64,000 bases of DNA from the NCBI GenBank assembly GCA_023386645.1, contig JAEWJI010000012.1:44179-108178 (forward strand), read 5' to 3'. Positions 36,665-45,432 of the stretch are shown one piece after another (the stretch's first letter is position 1; every line of letters starts with the position of its first letter). This DNA is from Pseudomonadota bacterium (GTDB lineage: Bacteria; Pseudomonadota; Alphaproteobacteria; Caulobacterales; Caulobacteraceae). The notes beneath the pieces were generated by a model. That model was not told where the DNA came from, did no database searches, and was given only the letters and a program-made list of their open reading frames with translations. Made by a program: the position numbers and the translations under genes.

Positions 36665-37174
36665 TCAGTAGGGCGAGGTCCGATCCCGACGGTCCATCAG
36701 GCTGTCGAGCAGGTCCCGGGCGGCGTTGCCGTTGGCGTCATCGCCTGAGGTGCAGGTGATCGAGAAGCTCCTCGAACTCTCGTAGTCGTCCCGGTACTCC
36801 GACGACTGCCGTTCGCATCGCTGGCGCGGTTCGACAGTCGCGCGCGCCTCACGGGGCGCGTCGGTCTCGTAGGAAGCGGCCAGGGCCTGTTCGAAGGCGG
36901 TATCCAGACCGACGCCGATCGTCAGCGGCGGGTCGGCGCGCAGGGGCGCTGGCGCTCGGATCGCCGAACCGTAGGTGGCGAGCATGGCGTTGGTCCGCCT
37001 GTCGACGCAGGCCTCCAGCGTCTCCGAACCAGGCCGAGGGCTGTCCTCGCAGCGCTCGCGGCTGCTCTGGCGCAGGCGCGCGAGGGCGGCGACCTCAGGA
37101 TCCTCAGGCGGCGCGACGTCCGGGTCCTGGGCGGCCAATGTCGTGACGAAAAGGAGCGCGGTCAGGCACAGCAT
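36665..37174 (-). CDS. secreted cysteine-bearing protein B, 169 aa (paralogue of the previous gene)
   Basis: Start ATG at 37174 after GAGGATCAGGG; MLCLTALLFVTTLAAQD is a short signal peptide. One Cys pair has 13 residues between (RC...EACVDRRTNAML) and one has 20 (RC...SITC, near the end), followed by ANGNAARDLLDSLMDR. The match of both spacings and of the C-terminal helix to protein A is the evidence for paralogy; otherwise sequences have diverged strongly. No family recognised. The open frame continues upstream across the RNase P RNA gene on the opposite strand, which is not part of this gene. Confidence 0.65.
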   Translation of the reverse strand: MLCLTALLFVTTLAAQDPDVAPPEDPEVAALARLRQSSRERCEDSPRPGSETLEACVDRRTNAMLATYGSAIRAPAPLRADPPLTIGVGLDTAFEQALAASYETDAPREARATVEPRQRCERQSSEYRDDYESSRSFSITCTSGDDANGNAARDLLDSLMDRRDRTSPY

Positions 37175-37266
37175 GCCCTGATCCTCACGCAGATTGTGTG
37201 AGGTCGCCACTGACGGGCTCTGATGGCGAGCGCTTGACCCGAAGGGCGGGAACCGCCAACTGTCCG

Positions 37267-37653
37267 CCCGCCAGACGGCCGGGCGGTCGCGGCGGGCTTC
37301 ACGTCCGTCGAGGAAAGTCCGGGCTCCACGGTGAAAAGGCGGCGGATAACTTCCGCCCGGGGCGACCCGAGGGATAGCGCCACAGAAAGCAAACCTCCGG
37401 CCGTTCGCGGCCGGGAAGGGTGAAAGGGTGGGGTAAGAGCCCACCGCGTCTTCAGCAATGCGGACGGCATGGCAAGCCCCGCCTGGAGCAAGACCGAATA
37501 GGGGCGTCGCGCGAGGTTCGCCTCGCAGGGTTCACCGCCCGAGACGCCCGGGTAGGTCGCGAGAACCGGTCAGCAATGGCCGGTCCAGAGGAATGACCGT
37601 CGCCGCGTTTTCGGATGCGGGACAGAACCCGGCTTACAGGCCGTCTGGCGCCT
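37267..37653 (+). ncRNA. rnpB: RNase P RNA, bacterial class A
   Basis: The catalytic RNA that trims the 5' ends of tRNA precursors. The P4 strand and its flank GAGGAAAGTCCGGGCTCCAC lie at 37309-37328. AGGGTGAAAGGGTGGGGTAAGAGCCCACCGC-type conserved sequence is near 37417-37447, and GACAGAACCCGGCTTAC, the 3' P4 strand region, is at 37621-37637. The P1 helix closes perfectly: CGCCAGACGGCC (37269-37280) with GGCCGTCTGGCG (37639-37650). CCTTTTCTCC follows as a weak terminator. Exact ends are estimated. mraZ follows, as in related bacteria. Confidence 0.95.
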
Positions 37654-37923
37654 TTTCTCCAGCCCATCCCCAAAAGCTTCGGCCGTTAACCTGTTGGACC
37701 GCAAGGCGGCGCAGGATTGATCCACAGCCTGTTAAATACTTGCCATGTTCTGGAAATGTTCGCGTCCAGCAAGTCCAGGCGGCCGCTGATCTGAGCTATC
37801 GTGGTTAAAAAGTGGCTATCAATCCCATTGAGACCCATCTGATCCCATGCTATCCCAATGATGTGATTTGAGGGCTGGCGACGCTGCTGGAGCGGCGCTT
37901 CACTGGGCAGGGACGGGCAGGGC
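37654..37923 (+). promoter_or_regulatory. dcw promoter region with a four-box MraZ operator (37823-37858)
   Basis: The spacer between rnpB and mraZ. On the minus strand TGGG occurs four times at exactly 10-bp steps (complements at 37824-37827, 37834-37837, 37844-37847, 37854-37857), each preceded by A or T. MraZ binds TGGG/GTGGG-type direct repeats with 10-bp period upstream of its own gene, so this is very likely an autoregulatory operator. TTAAC at 37686-37690 and TTAAA at 37732-37736 could be CtrA-like half-sites, and TGATCCACAG at 37718-37727 resembles a degenerate DnaA box; both are weak. Confidence 0.75.
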
Positions 37924-38400
37924 GTGTTTCTCTCGACCTTCGAGAAGCAGCTGGACGGCAAGCGCCGCCTCCTGATCCCCCAGGAGTTCCGCACCCCCGA
38001 CAACGGCGCCGAGCGCGGCGTCTTCTGCTTTCTGGCGGTGACCGACGACTGCCTGGAGGCGGGCGGCGAACGGCTGATGGCCCACTACGTCGAGATGATC
38101 GAGGATCTGCCGTTCGGCGACGACCATCGCACCGCGCTGGAGGAGACGGTCTACGCCGGCCAGAAGCCGCTCGCCTACGACGGCGGCGGTCGGATCACCC
38201 TGCCGGAGAGTCTGTGCCAGGAGGCGGGGCTGTCGGAAGACGTGGTGATCGTGGGTCTGGGGCCGCGCTTCCAGATCTGGGATCGCGCCAAGTGGCAGGC
38301 CCGCAAGGTCGAGAGCCGCCAGCTGGCGCGTCAGGCGATGCGCGAGCGGGGCGAGGCGGCGCGGCTGGCTGGTCGGCGTGCGGCGGGGGGCGGCGAATGA
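37924..38400 (+). CDS. mraZ: transcriptional regulator / division protein MraZ
   Basis: A 158-residue AbrB-like (SpoVT-fold) DNA-binding protein that regulates the division and cell wall cluster. GTG start: MFLSTFEKQLDGKRRLLIP, with a second copy of the fold beginning YDGGGRITLPESLC near residue 79; the two half-domains each carry a K/R-x-R-I/L-x-(L/I)P loop. A Gly/Arg/Ala-rich C-terminal tail (residues 125-158) is an extension usual in alphaproteobacteria. Its stop overlaps the rsmH start (ATGA). It heads the cluster and faces four putative MraZ boxes. Confidence 0.95.
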   Translation: MFLSTFEKQLDGKRRLLIPQEFRTPDNGAERGVFCFLAVTDDCLEAGGERLMAHYVEMIEDLPFGDDHRTALEETVYAGQKPLAYDGGGRITLPESLCQEAGLSEDVVIVGLGPRFQIWDRAKWQARKVESRQLARQAMRERGEAARLAGRRAAGGGE

Positions 38401-39347
38401 GCGCGCCCCATGCTCCCGTCCTGCTGGCCGAGGTGATCGAGGCCCTGTCGCCCAGGTCCGGCGACGTGATCATCGACGCGACCTTCGGGGCAGGCGGCTA
38501 CACCCGCGCCATTCTGGCCGAGGGGGCTGACGTGATCGCCCTGGATCGGGACCCGACGGTGCAGGCCCATGCCGAAGCGGTCGCAACCGATCATCCGGGC
38601 CGCTTCACCCTGGTGCGGACGCCCTTCTCCGGTCTGGCCGAAGCGTTCGAGCAGAGCGGAAAGCCGCGCCTGGACGGGGCGGTGTTCGACATCGGCGTGT
38701 CGTCCATGCAGCTGGACGAGGCCGAGCGCGGCTTTTCCTTCATGCGCGACGGGCCGCTGGACATGCGGATGTCCGGCGATGGCGAGAGCGCGGCCGACAT
38801 CGTCAACGGCTGGGATCACGGGCCGCTGGCCCACATCTTCAAACTGTATGGCGAGGAGCGCCAGTCGGGGCGGGTGGCGACGGCCATACTGCGTCGACGC
38901 GTCGAGCAGCCCTTCACCCGCACGCTCGACCTTGCGGAGGTGGTGGAGAAGGCCCTGGGCGGCCGGCGCGGCGCGCCGATCCATCCGGCCACCCGGGTAT
39001 TCCAGGCCCTGCGCATCGCGGTGAACGACGAGTTGGGCGAACTGACGGCTGGGCTTGAGGCGGCCGAGGCCACGCTGGCTCCCGGCGGCCGCCTGGCGGT
39101 CGTGACTTTCCATTCTCTGGAAGACCGGATCGTGAAAGCCTTCCTGACCGAACGCAGCGGTAATGCGCCGGGCGGCTCGCGTCATGCTCCAATGGCGGTG
39201 GACGCGCGCAGGCCCAGTTTCACCCTCCAGTTCAAGGGCGCGCGTGAGGCGGGCGAGTCTGAGCGCGCGGCCAACCCCCGGGCCCGTTCGGCCAAGCTGC
39301 GGGCCGCGGTGCGCACCGACGCGCCTGCATGGAGAGCGGCGGCATGA
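38397..39347 (+). CDS. rsmH: 16S rRNA (cytosine(1402)-N(4))-methyltransferase
   Basis: A 316-residue SAM-dependent methyltransferase (formerly MraW) acting on C1402 of 16S rRNA. It starts MSAPHAPVLLAEVIEAL, then the SAM motif IIDATFGAGGYTRAIL, ALDRDP, DGAVFDIGVSSMQLD, RVFQALRIAVNDEL and VTFHSLEDRIVK. All family hallmarks are intact. Overlaps mraZ by 4 bp and ftsL by 4 bp, so the cluster is translationally coupled. Confidence 0.97.
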   Translation: MSAPHAPVLLAEVIEALSPRSGDVIIDATFGAGGYTRAILAEGADVIALDRDPTVQAHAEAVATDHPGRFTLVRTPFSGLAEAFEQSGKPRLDGAVFDIGVSSMQLDEAERGFSFMRDGPLDMRMSGDGESAADIVNGWDHGPLAHIFKLYGEERQSGRVATAILRRRVEQPFTRTLDLAEVVEKALGGRRGAPIHPATRVFQALRIAVNDELGELTAGLEAAEATLAPGGRLAVVTFHSLEDRIVKAFLTERSGNAPGGSRHAPMAVDARRPSFTLQFKGAREAGESERAANPRARSAKLRAAVRTDAPAWRAAA

Positions 39348-39748
39348 CCGCGATCCTGGAGCCCGTACGCCGCGTCTACGACTGGAAGGTCCACGGCCTG
39401 CGGTGGGTCAATCTGATCGGGCTCGTCCTGGTCGCGGCCATGATCCTGTCGGTCTATGTGGCCAAGACTGCGGCCGCGCGCGAAGGCGCCAAGATCGCCG
39501 AGATCGAAAGGTCGATCGAGGAAAACCAGCGTCGCGTCCGACTGTTGCGCGCCGAAGTCGCGAGACTGGAGCAACCGGGCCGACTCGAAGCCCTGTCGCG
39601 GCAGGCGGGGTTGGCCCCGGTCGACGTTCATCGGCGCGCGACCCCCAACGCCCTGCCGACGCTGCAGCCTGTCGCGCCCGCGCACGTGGTCCAGGATACG
39701 GTCGAGGACGTTGCTCCGGCCACGTCGGCCGGGGAGGCCGGGCAATGA
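39344..39748 (+). CDS. ftsL: cell division protein FtsL
   Basis: A 134-residue bitopic protein: cytoplasmic segment, one membrane helix (VNLIGLVLVAAMILSVYVA, about residues 22-40), then a periplasmic coiled coil (residues 45-80, IAEIERSIEENQRRVRLLRA, VARLEQPGRLEALSRQAGL) and a Pro/Val-rich tail. FtsL joins FtsB and FtsQ and activates FtsWI septal synthesis. The ATG at 39344 overlaps the rsmH stop; an ATG 15 bp upstream is a weaker alternative. The assignment rests on topology and on the place between rsmH and ftsI. Confidence 0.88.
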   Translation: MTAILEPVRRVYDWKVHGLRWVNLIGLVLVAAMILSVYVAKTAAAREGAKIAEIERSIEENQRRVRLLRAEVARLEQPGRLEALSRQAGLAPVDVHRRATPNALPTLQPVAPAHVVQDTVEDVAPATSAGEAGQ

Positions 39749-41466
39749 GTGTGCGCGACGACTATCGTCCGGCGCCTGGTCGGGCCGTTGGCTCGGCGGG
39801 CCTGCGCTGGCTGGGCGCGGCCATCTGGTGGGTGGAGCACGCCTTCGAGCGGGCCAAGGCGGACGAGCGGCCCGAGGAGGACACCCGGGTCCGGATCTTC
39901 ATCATCCTGGCCGCTTTCGTCCTGATGTTCACTTGCATCGCGGTGGCGGCGACGCATCGCGCCCTGTTCGCCAACGTCGGCGGTGTCGGGTTCGCGGGCC
40001 AGTCCGGTGGGCTACAACGCGCCGATGTGGTGGATCGCAACGGCCAGCTGCTGGCGACCAACATCATCCATTACGGACTGTATGTGGACCCGGCCGAGGT
40101 CTGGGATCGGGATCAGGCCGTGGTGCAGCTGAAGCGCGCCCTGCCGCGCATCTCGGTGCGCAAGCTGCGCAACATTCTGGCGGGCGATCGCCGAAAGGTG
40201 GTCCTGAACGGCCTGACCCCTCAGGAACGAATGGCCGTCCACGCCCTGGCCCTGGGCGGCGTCAGCTTCGAGCCCGAGGACCAGCGGGTCTATCCGCTCA
40301 CCCCCTCGGCCCGGCATGTGCTCGGCGGAGTCGACACCGGCGGCGAGGGTCTTTCGGGCCTGGAGAAGGCCTTCAACGCCGAAATCCAGGCGGCGGGGGC
40401 GAGGAACCTGCCCTTCGAAACCTCGATCGACCTGCGGGTGCAGGGCGTCGTGGAGAACGAGCTGGCTGCGGCGGCGATGGAAACCGGAGCCAAGCGCGGG
40501 ATCGCCATCGTCACTAACGTCAACACCGGAGAGGTGCTGGCGCTCGCCAGCTGGCCGGGCACGAGCTCGCTGAACGCGGCGACCAGCGTCACCTACGAGA
40601 TGGGCTCGGTGTTCAAGACCTTCGCCGTCGCCGCAGGTCTCGACACCGGCCGGGCGGACATGGACACCCTGTTCGACGCCTCCCAGGCGATGCAGATCGG
40701 CAAGCGCCGGATCACCGACTTCCACGCCCAGAACCGGGTGATGACGCTGGAGGAGGTCTATCTCCACTCGTCCAACATCGGCACCTCGATGCTGGCCGTC
40801 GGCATGGGGGCCAGTGTCATGCGGGGCTACTTCCAACGGCTCGGCCTGCTGGAGAAGGTCCCGTTCGAGCTGCCGACCGAGACGCCGATCGCGCCGCGCG
40901 AATGGTCGGATTCGACCCTGGCGTCCCTGTCGTTCGGCTACGGCATCTCGATCACGCCAGCGCACATGGCCGCGGCCATGAACGCCCTGACGAACGGGGG
41001 GCTGTATCGCCCGCTGACCCTGCGCAAGGGCGGCCTGCCGGGCGTCGCGCCGCGCCGGGTGGTGTCGGAACAGACATCGCTCACCTTGCTGGACCTTATG
41101 CGACGCAATGTGGTGCGCGGGTCGGGCACGCGGGCGGATGCGCCGGGGCTGCGGGTCGGCGGCAAGACCGGCTCGGCCAACAAGTCGGTCAACGGCCGCT
41201 ATTCCACCGCCCATGCCGTCGGCACCTTCGCCGGCGTTTTCCCGGCTGACGGTCCGGCGAACGCCCAGCGCTACGGCGTGCTGGTGCTGATTGACGAGCC
41301 GCAGACCTATCCCCGCACCGGCGGTTTCGTCGCCGCGCCGGCGGTCGGCCGGATCGCCGACCGGATCGCGCCCTTCGTGGGCGTGGAGCGACGCGACGAT
41401 CCCTATCGCACCGCGCTCGGGGAAAAGATCGAGCCGGTTGAAGACGTGGAGGGCGACGGCCGATGA
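39745..41466 (+). CDS. ftsI: septal peptidoglycan transpeptidase FtsI (PBP3)
   Basis: A 573-residue class B penicillin-binding protein. There is a cytoplasmic N-terminus, one membrane helix (IFIILAAFVLMFTCIAVAA, about residues 50-70), a dimerisation/pedestal domain (RADVVDRNGQLLATNI), then the transpeptidase domain. The active site is intact: Ser288 in GSVFK (SxxK), HSSNIG (SxN) and GGKTGSAN (KTG). It cross-links septal peptidoglycan with FtsW. Overlaps ftsL and murE by 4 bp each. Confidence 0.96.
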   Translation: MSVRDDYRPAPGRAVGSAGLRWLGAAIWWVEHAFERAKADERPEEDTRVRIFIILAAFVLMFTCIAVAATHRALFANVGGVGFAGQSGGLQRADVVDRNGQLLATNIIHYGLYVDPAEVWDRDQAVVQLKRALPRISVRKLRNILAGDRRKVVLNGLTPQERMAVHALALGGVSFEPEDQRVYPLTPSARHVLGGVDTGGEGLSGLEKAFNAEIQAAGARNLPFETSIDLRVQGVVENELAAAAMETGAKRGIAIVTNVNTGEVLALASWPGTSSLNAATSVTYEMGSVFKTFAVAAGLDTGRADMDTLFDASQAMQIGKRRITDFHAQNRVMTLEEVYLHSSNIGTSMLAVGMGASVMRGYFQRLGLLEKVPFELPTETPIAPREWSDSTLASLSFGYGISITPAHMAAAMNALTNGGLYRPLTLRKGGLPGVAPRRVVSEQTSLTLLDLMRRNVVRGSGTRADAPGLRVGGKTGSANKSVNGRYSTAHAVGTFAGVFPADGPANAQRYGVLVLIDEPQTYPRTGGFVAAPAVGRIADRIAPFVGVERRDDPYRTALGEKIEPVEDVEGDGR

Positions 41467-42917
41467 GCGCCATCCGCCTGTCCGAACTGCTGCGTCGCGA
41501 CGTGCCGGCCGATCCGGTGATCACCGGCGTGACCGCCGACAGCCGCAAGGTCGCGGCGGGCAGCCTGTTCGTCGCCCTGCCCGGCACGGCGGCGGATGGG
41601 CGGGCCTTCATTCCGCAGGCCCTGGCCAAGGGAGCGGCTGCGGTGCTGGCGCCGCGCGACACGCCGGACGGGGCGGCGCCTGTGCTGGTCACCTCGGGCG
41701 ACGTGCGTCGGGCCTATGCGCTGGCGGCCCGCAGCTTCTATCGCGCCCAGCCGGCCACCTGCGTGGCGGTCACGGGCACCAACGGCAAGACCTCTGTCGC
41801 CGCCTTCTGCCGCCAGATTTGGGCGGCGCTCGGTCGTCGCTCGGCCAGCATGGGGACGCTTGGCCTGGTCGCGCAGGCGGGCGGACGCGAGCACGCGCTG
41901 ACGGGCCCCGGGCTGACCAGCCCGGACGCCGCCGACGCCGCGCGCCTGCTGGCCGAACTGGCGGCGCAGGGCGTCACCCACCTGGCGCTTGAGGCCTCGT
42001 CGCACGGCATGGATCAGCGCCGGCTGGACGGGGTCAGCCTGAAGGCGGCGGCCTTCACCAATCTGACGCAGGATCACCTCGACTATCACGGCGACATAGA
42101 CGCCTACCGCACGGCCAAGATGCGCCTGTTCGACACCCTGCTGCCGCGCGGGCGGACGGCGGTGCTGAACGCGGATTCGGATGCCTACGGCGTCTTCGCT
42201 TCGGCTTCGATCATGGCGGGCTTGGGGGTGATGGGCGTCGGCGAGCGCGGGCGGGACCTGTGCCTGGTCGAGCGGCGCGCGACATCGGACGGTCAACGGT
42301 TGATTATCGATCTCCACGGCCGCACCCATGAGGTCTTGCTGCCGCTCGCGGGGGCCTTCCAGGCGTCGAATGCTTTAGTCGCGGCCGGGCTGTGCATCGC
42401 CGGTGGCGAGGATGCGGCCGAGGTGATCCAGGCCCTGGCGTCGATCAGCGGAGCGGCGGGTCGTCTGCAACGCGTCGCGGGCGGCGGACGGGGCGAGGTC
42501 TACGTCGATTACGCCCACACGCCGGACGGACTGGAGACGGTGCTGAACGCGCTTCGCCCCCACGCGAGGGGCCGGCTGATCGTCGTGTTCGGCGCGGGCG
42601 GCGACCGGGATCGGGGCAAGCGGCCGCAGATGGGCGCGATCGCCGCGCGCCTGGCCGACATCGCCATCGTCACCGACGACAATCCCCGCTCCGAGGACCC
42701 GGCGGCGATCCGCCGCGAGGTGCTCGCCGGCTGTTCGAAGGCTGTCGAGATCGGCGACCGGCGCGAAGCGATCCGCGCGGCGGTCGAGATGATGCGCGAC
42801 GGAGATGTGGTCGTCGTCGCCGGAAAAGGGCATGAACAGGGCCAGATCGTCGGCGGCGTGACCCACCCGTTCGACGACGTCACCGAAGTCTCCGAGGCCC
42901 TGCGCGTCCATGCCTGA
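41463..42917 (+). CDS. murE: UDP-N-acetylmuramoyl-tripeptide synthetase (meso-DAP adding)
   Basis: A 484-residue Mur ligase adding the third stem-peptide residue. The ATP motif TGTNGKTSVAAF is near residue 106, EASSHGMDQ follows, and DNPRSEDP near residue 405 is the DNPR motif that selects meso-diaminopimelate rather than lysine. GKGHEQGQ is near the end. Length is normal. Overlaps ftsI by 4 bp and murF by 8 bp. Confidence 0.97.
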   Translation: MSAIRLSELLRRDVPADPVITGVTADSRKVAAGSLFVALPGTAADGRAFIPQALAKGAAAVLAPRDTPDGAAPVLVTSGDVRRAYALAARSFYRAQPATCVAVTGTNGKTSVAAFCRQIWAALGRRSASMGTLGLVAQAGGREHALTGPGLTSPDAADAARLLAELAAQGVTHLALEASSHGMDQRRLDGVSLKAAAFTNLTQDHLDYHGDIDAYRTAKMRLFDTLLPRGRTAVLNADSDAYGVFASASIMAGLGVMGVGERGRDLCLVERRATSDGQRLIIDLHGRTHEVLLPLAGAFQASNALVAAGLCIAGGEDAAEVIQALASISGAAGRLQRVAGGGRGEVYVDYAHTPDGLETVLNALRPHARGRLIVVFGAGGDRDRGKRPQMGAIAARLADIAIVTDDNPRSEDPAAIRREVLAGCSKAVEIGDRREAIRAAVEMMRDGDVVVVAGKGHEQGQIVGGVTHPFDDVTEVSEALRVHA

Positions 42918-44322
42918 ACCCCGTCCCCTGTGGACCGGAACCGAGATCGCCTCCGCCACCGGCGGTCGGCTGGTCGGCGGCGAATTCACCGCCGGCGGCC
43001 TGACCTACAACAGCCGGGAGATCGCCCCGGGAGAGCTGTTCCTCGCCTTGAAGGGCGCGCGCGACGGGCATGAGTTCGCTGCCGCCGCATTCGCCGCCGG
43101 CGCGACCGGCGCCCTGGTCGAACGACCGGTCGAGGGCGGACCCTATGTGCAGGTTGCCGACACCCTGAAGGGGCTCGAGGCCATGGGCGCGGCGGCGCGA
43201 GACCGAACGCCGGCCCGGCGCGGCGCCGTGACCGGCAGCGTCGGCAAGACCAGCGTCACTCAGGCGATCAAGGCCGGGCTGGATCTGGCCGGCCCGACGC
43301 ACGCCTCGATCAAGAGCTACAACAACCACATCGGCGTGCCCCTGACGCTCGCCCGCATGCCGCGCGACACCGCCCGCGCGGTGTTCGAGATCGGCATGAA
43401 CGCGCCAGGCGAGATCGCGCCGCTGAGCCGGCAGGTCCGGCCGCACGCCGCCTGCGTTACTACCGTCGGGCCGGTGCACATCGAAGCGTTCGCCGACGGC
43501 GAGGCGGGCGTGGCGCGCGAGAAGGCCTCGATCTTCGAGGGGCTGGAGCCAGGCGGGGTCGCCGTCGTCAACGGCGACAGCCGCTGGGTCGAGATGCTGG
43601 AAGCCGCGGCGGGCGGCGCCGAGGTTCGTCGGTTCGGCACGGGCGCCAGCGACTATGCGCGCCTGCTGGACTTCATCCCCCATGTCGGGGGCGCCCGTGT
43701 GCGGGCCCGGATCGCGGGCCGGCAGCACGACTTTCCCATCGCCCAGTCCGGATTTCACTGGGGGCTGAACAGCCTGTGCGTCCTGGTGATGCTGGAGGCG
43801 CTGGATGTGCCGCTGGAGACTGGCATGGCCGCGCTGGCGGACTTCCAGCCGCTGGCGGGGCGCGGGCAAACGGCGACGGTGCGGATCGCCGGCGGCGCCT
43901 TCACCCTGATCGACGAGAGCTACAACGCCAATCCGCTGTCGATGGCGGCGGGCTTTCGATCGCTCGGCGCGCGGCCGGTCGAGCCGGGCGGCCGGCGGGT
44001 CGTGGTGCTGAGCGACATGCTGGAGCTTGGCGATCAGTCCCCCGCGCTGCACGTCGGCCTGGGGGAGGCGATCGAGGCGGCGGGTCTGGATCTGGTGCAT
44101 ACCGCCGGGCCGGAGATGCGGGCGTTGCATGACGCCCTGCCCGAAGCCCGTCGCGGCCTGTGGCGCGCGACGGCGGCGGAGCTGGCCGAGGCCGCGCCTG
44201 AGCTGGTGGAGCCCGGCGACGTGGTCATGGTCAAGGGATCGAACGGGTCGAAGGCGTCGCTGGTCGCCCGGGCCCTGAAGGCGCTGGACGCCGGAAACGA
44301 CGGGGCGGGAGGCGCCGCATGA
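42910..44322 (+). CDS. murF: UDP-N-acetylmuramoyl-tripeptide--D-alanyl-D-alanine ligase
   Basis: A 470-residue Mur ligase that adds D-Ala-D-Ala to complete UDP-MurNAc-pentapeptide. ATP motif VTGSVGKTSVTQA near residue 110, then SYNNHIGVPLTLA, EIGMNAPGEI and DESYNANPLSM, all MurF-specific. The gene starts inside the last codons of murE (8-bp overlap) and ends overlapping mraY (ATGA). Confidence 0.97.
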   Translation: MPEPRPLWTGTEIASATGGRLVGGEFTAGGLTYNSREIAPGELFLALKGARDGHEFAAAAFAAGATGALVERPVEGGPYVQVADTLKGLEAMGAAARDRTPARRGAVTGSVGKTSVTQAIKAGLDLAGPTHASIKSYNNHIGVPLTLARMPRDTARAVFEIGMNAPGEIAPLSRQVRPHAACVTTVGPVHIEAFADGEAGVAREKASIFEGLEPGGVAVVNGDSRWVEMLEAAAGGAEVRRFGTGASDYARLLDFIPHVGGARVRARIAGRQHDFPIAQSGFHWGLNSLCVLVMLEALDVPLETGMAALADFQPLAGRGQTATVRIAGGAFTLIDESYNANPLSMAAGFRSLGARPVEPGGRRVVVLSDMLELGDQSPALHVGLGEAIEAAGLDLVHTAGPEMRALHDALPEARRGLWRATAAELAEAAPELVEPGDVVMVKGSNGSKASLVARALKALDAGNDGAGGAA

Positions 44323-45428
44323 TCTATCTGCTCTATCTCTATTACGCGGACATCGCTCAAGATTACCCGCTGCTGAACCTGGTGCAGTACCAGACGGTGC
44401 GGGTGGGCCTGGCCATGGCCACGGCGATGATCGTGGCGGTGGCGATGGGCAGCCGCTTCATCGACTGGATGCGGGTCAAGCAGGGCAGGGGCCAGCCGAT
44501 CCGCGACGACGGGCCGGTGTCGCACCTGTCGAAGGTCGGCACGCCCACCATGGGCGGCCTGATGATCCTGGCGGGCATCGCCGTGGCCATCCTGCTCTGG
44601 GGTGATCTGACAAACCCCTACATCTGGATTGTCAGCCTGGTGACGGCCGCCTTCGCGGTGCTTGGCTTCGTGGACGACTACGCCAAGGTGACGAAGCAGA
44701 CGTCTGCGGGCCTCACATCAAAGCAGAAGCTGGCGGTGCAGGTCGTGGTCGCGGTGATCGCGGGCGTCCTGACCGTGCTGTGGATGTGGCGGTCGCCGAC
44801 CTCCCCGGGGCTCGAGACCTCGATCGCGTTCCCGTTCTTCAAGGACGTGCTGCTGAACATCGGCTGGTTCTACGTCGCCTTCGCCGCCTTCACGATCGTG
44901 GGCTTCTCCAACGCGGTGAACATCACCGACGGCCTCGACGGCCTGGCCATCGTGCCGGTGATGATGGCTGCGGCCGCCTTCGGGGTGATCGCCTATCTGG
45001 TCGGCAACTTCGTCTTCGCGGAATATCTGCAGGTCCACCATGTGCCCGGCTCGGGCGAACTGGCGATCTTCTGCGCGGCCATCATCGGCGGCGGCGTGGG
45101 CTTCCTCTGGTACAACGCCCCCCCGGCCAAGATCTTCATGGGCGACACTGGTTCGCTCGCCCTGGGCGGCGCGCTGGGCGCCATCGCGGTGACCACCAAG
45201 CATGAGCTGGTGCTCGGCATCGTTGGCGGCCTGTTCGTGATCGAGGCGGCGTCCGTGATGATCCAGGTCGCCTACTATAAGGCCACCAAAAAGCGCATCT
45301 TCCTGATGGCGCCGATCCACCATCACTTCGAGAAGCTGGGCTGGCCGGAGCCGACGGTCGTGATCCGGTTTTGGATCGTGGCGGCCATGCTGGCCCTGAT
45401 CGGCCTCTCGACCCTGAAGCTGCGCTAG
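44319..45428 (+). CDS. mraY: phospho-N-acetylmuramoyl-pentapeptide transferase
   Basis: A 369-residue inner-membrane enzyme with about ten helices that transfers phospho-MurNAc-pentapeptide to undecaprenyl phosphate, making lipid I. Conserved cytoplasmic loops are visible: GTPTMGGL, FVDDYAKV (Asp pair), NAVNITDGLDGLA, FMGDTGSLALGG, and PIHHHFEKLGWPE (the HHH motif). Length is normal. Overlaps murF by 4 bp; murD follows after 4 bp. Confidence 0.97.
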   Translation: MIYLLYLYYADIAQDYPLLNLVQYQTVRVGLAMATAMIVAVAMGSRFIDWMRVKQGRGQPIRDDGPVSHLSKVGTPTMGGLMILAGIAVAILLWGDLTNPYIWIVSLVTAAFAVLGFVDDYAKVTKQTSAGLTSKQKLAVQVVVAVIAGVLTVLWMWRSPTSPGLETSIAFPFFKDVLLNIGWFYVAFAAFTIVGFSNAVNITDGLDGLAIVPVMMAAAAFGVIAYLVGNFVFAEYLQVHHVPGSGELAIFCAAIIGGGVGFLWYNAPPAKIFMGDTGSLALGGALGAIAVTTKHELVLGIVGGLFVIEAASVMIQVAYYKATKKRIFLMAPIHHHFEKLGWPEPTVVIRFWIVAAMLALIGLSTLKLR

Positions 45429-45432
45429 GCTG

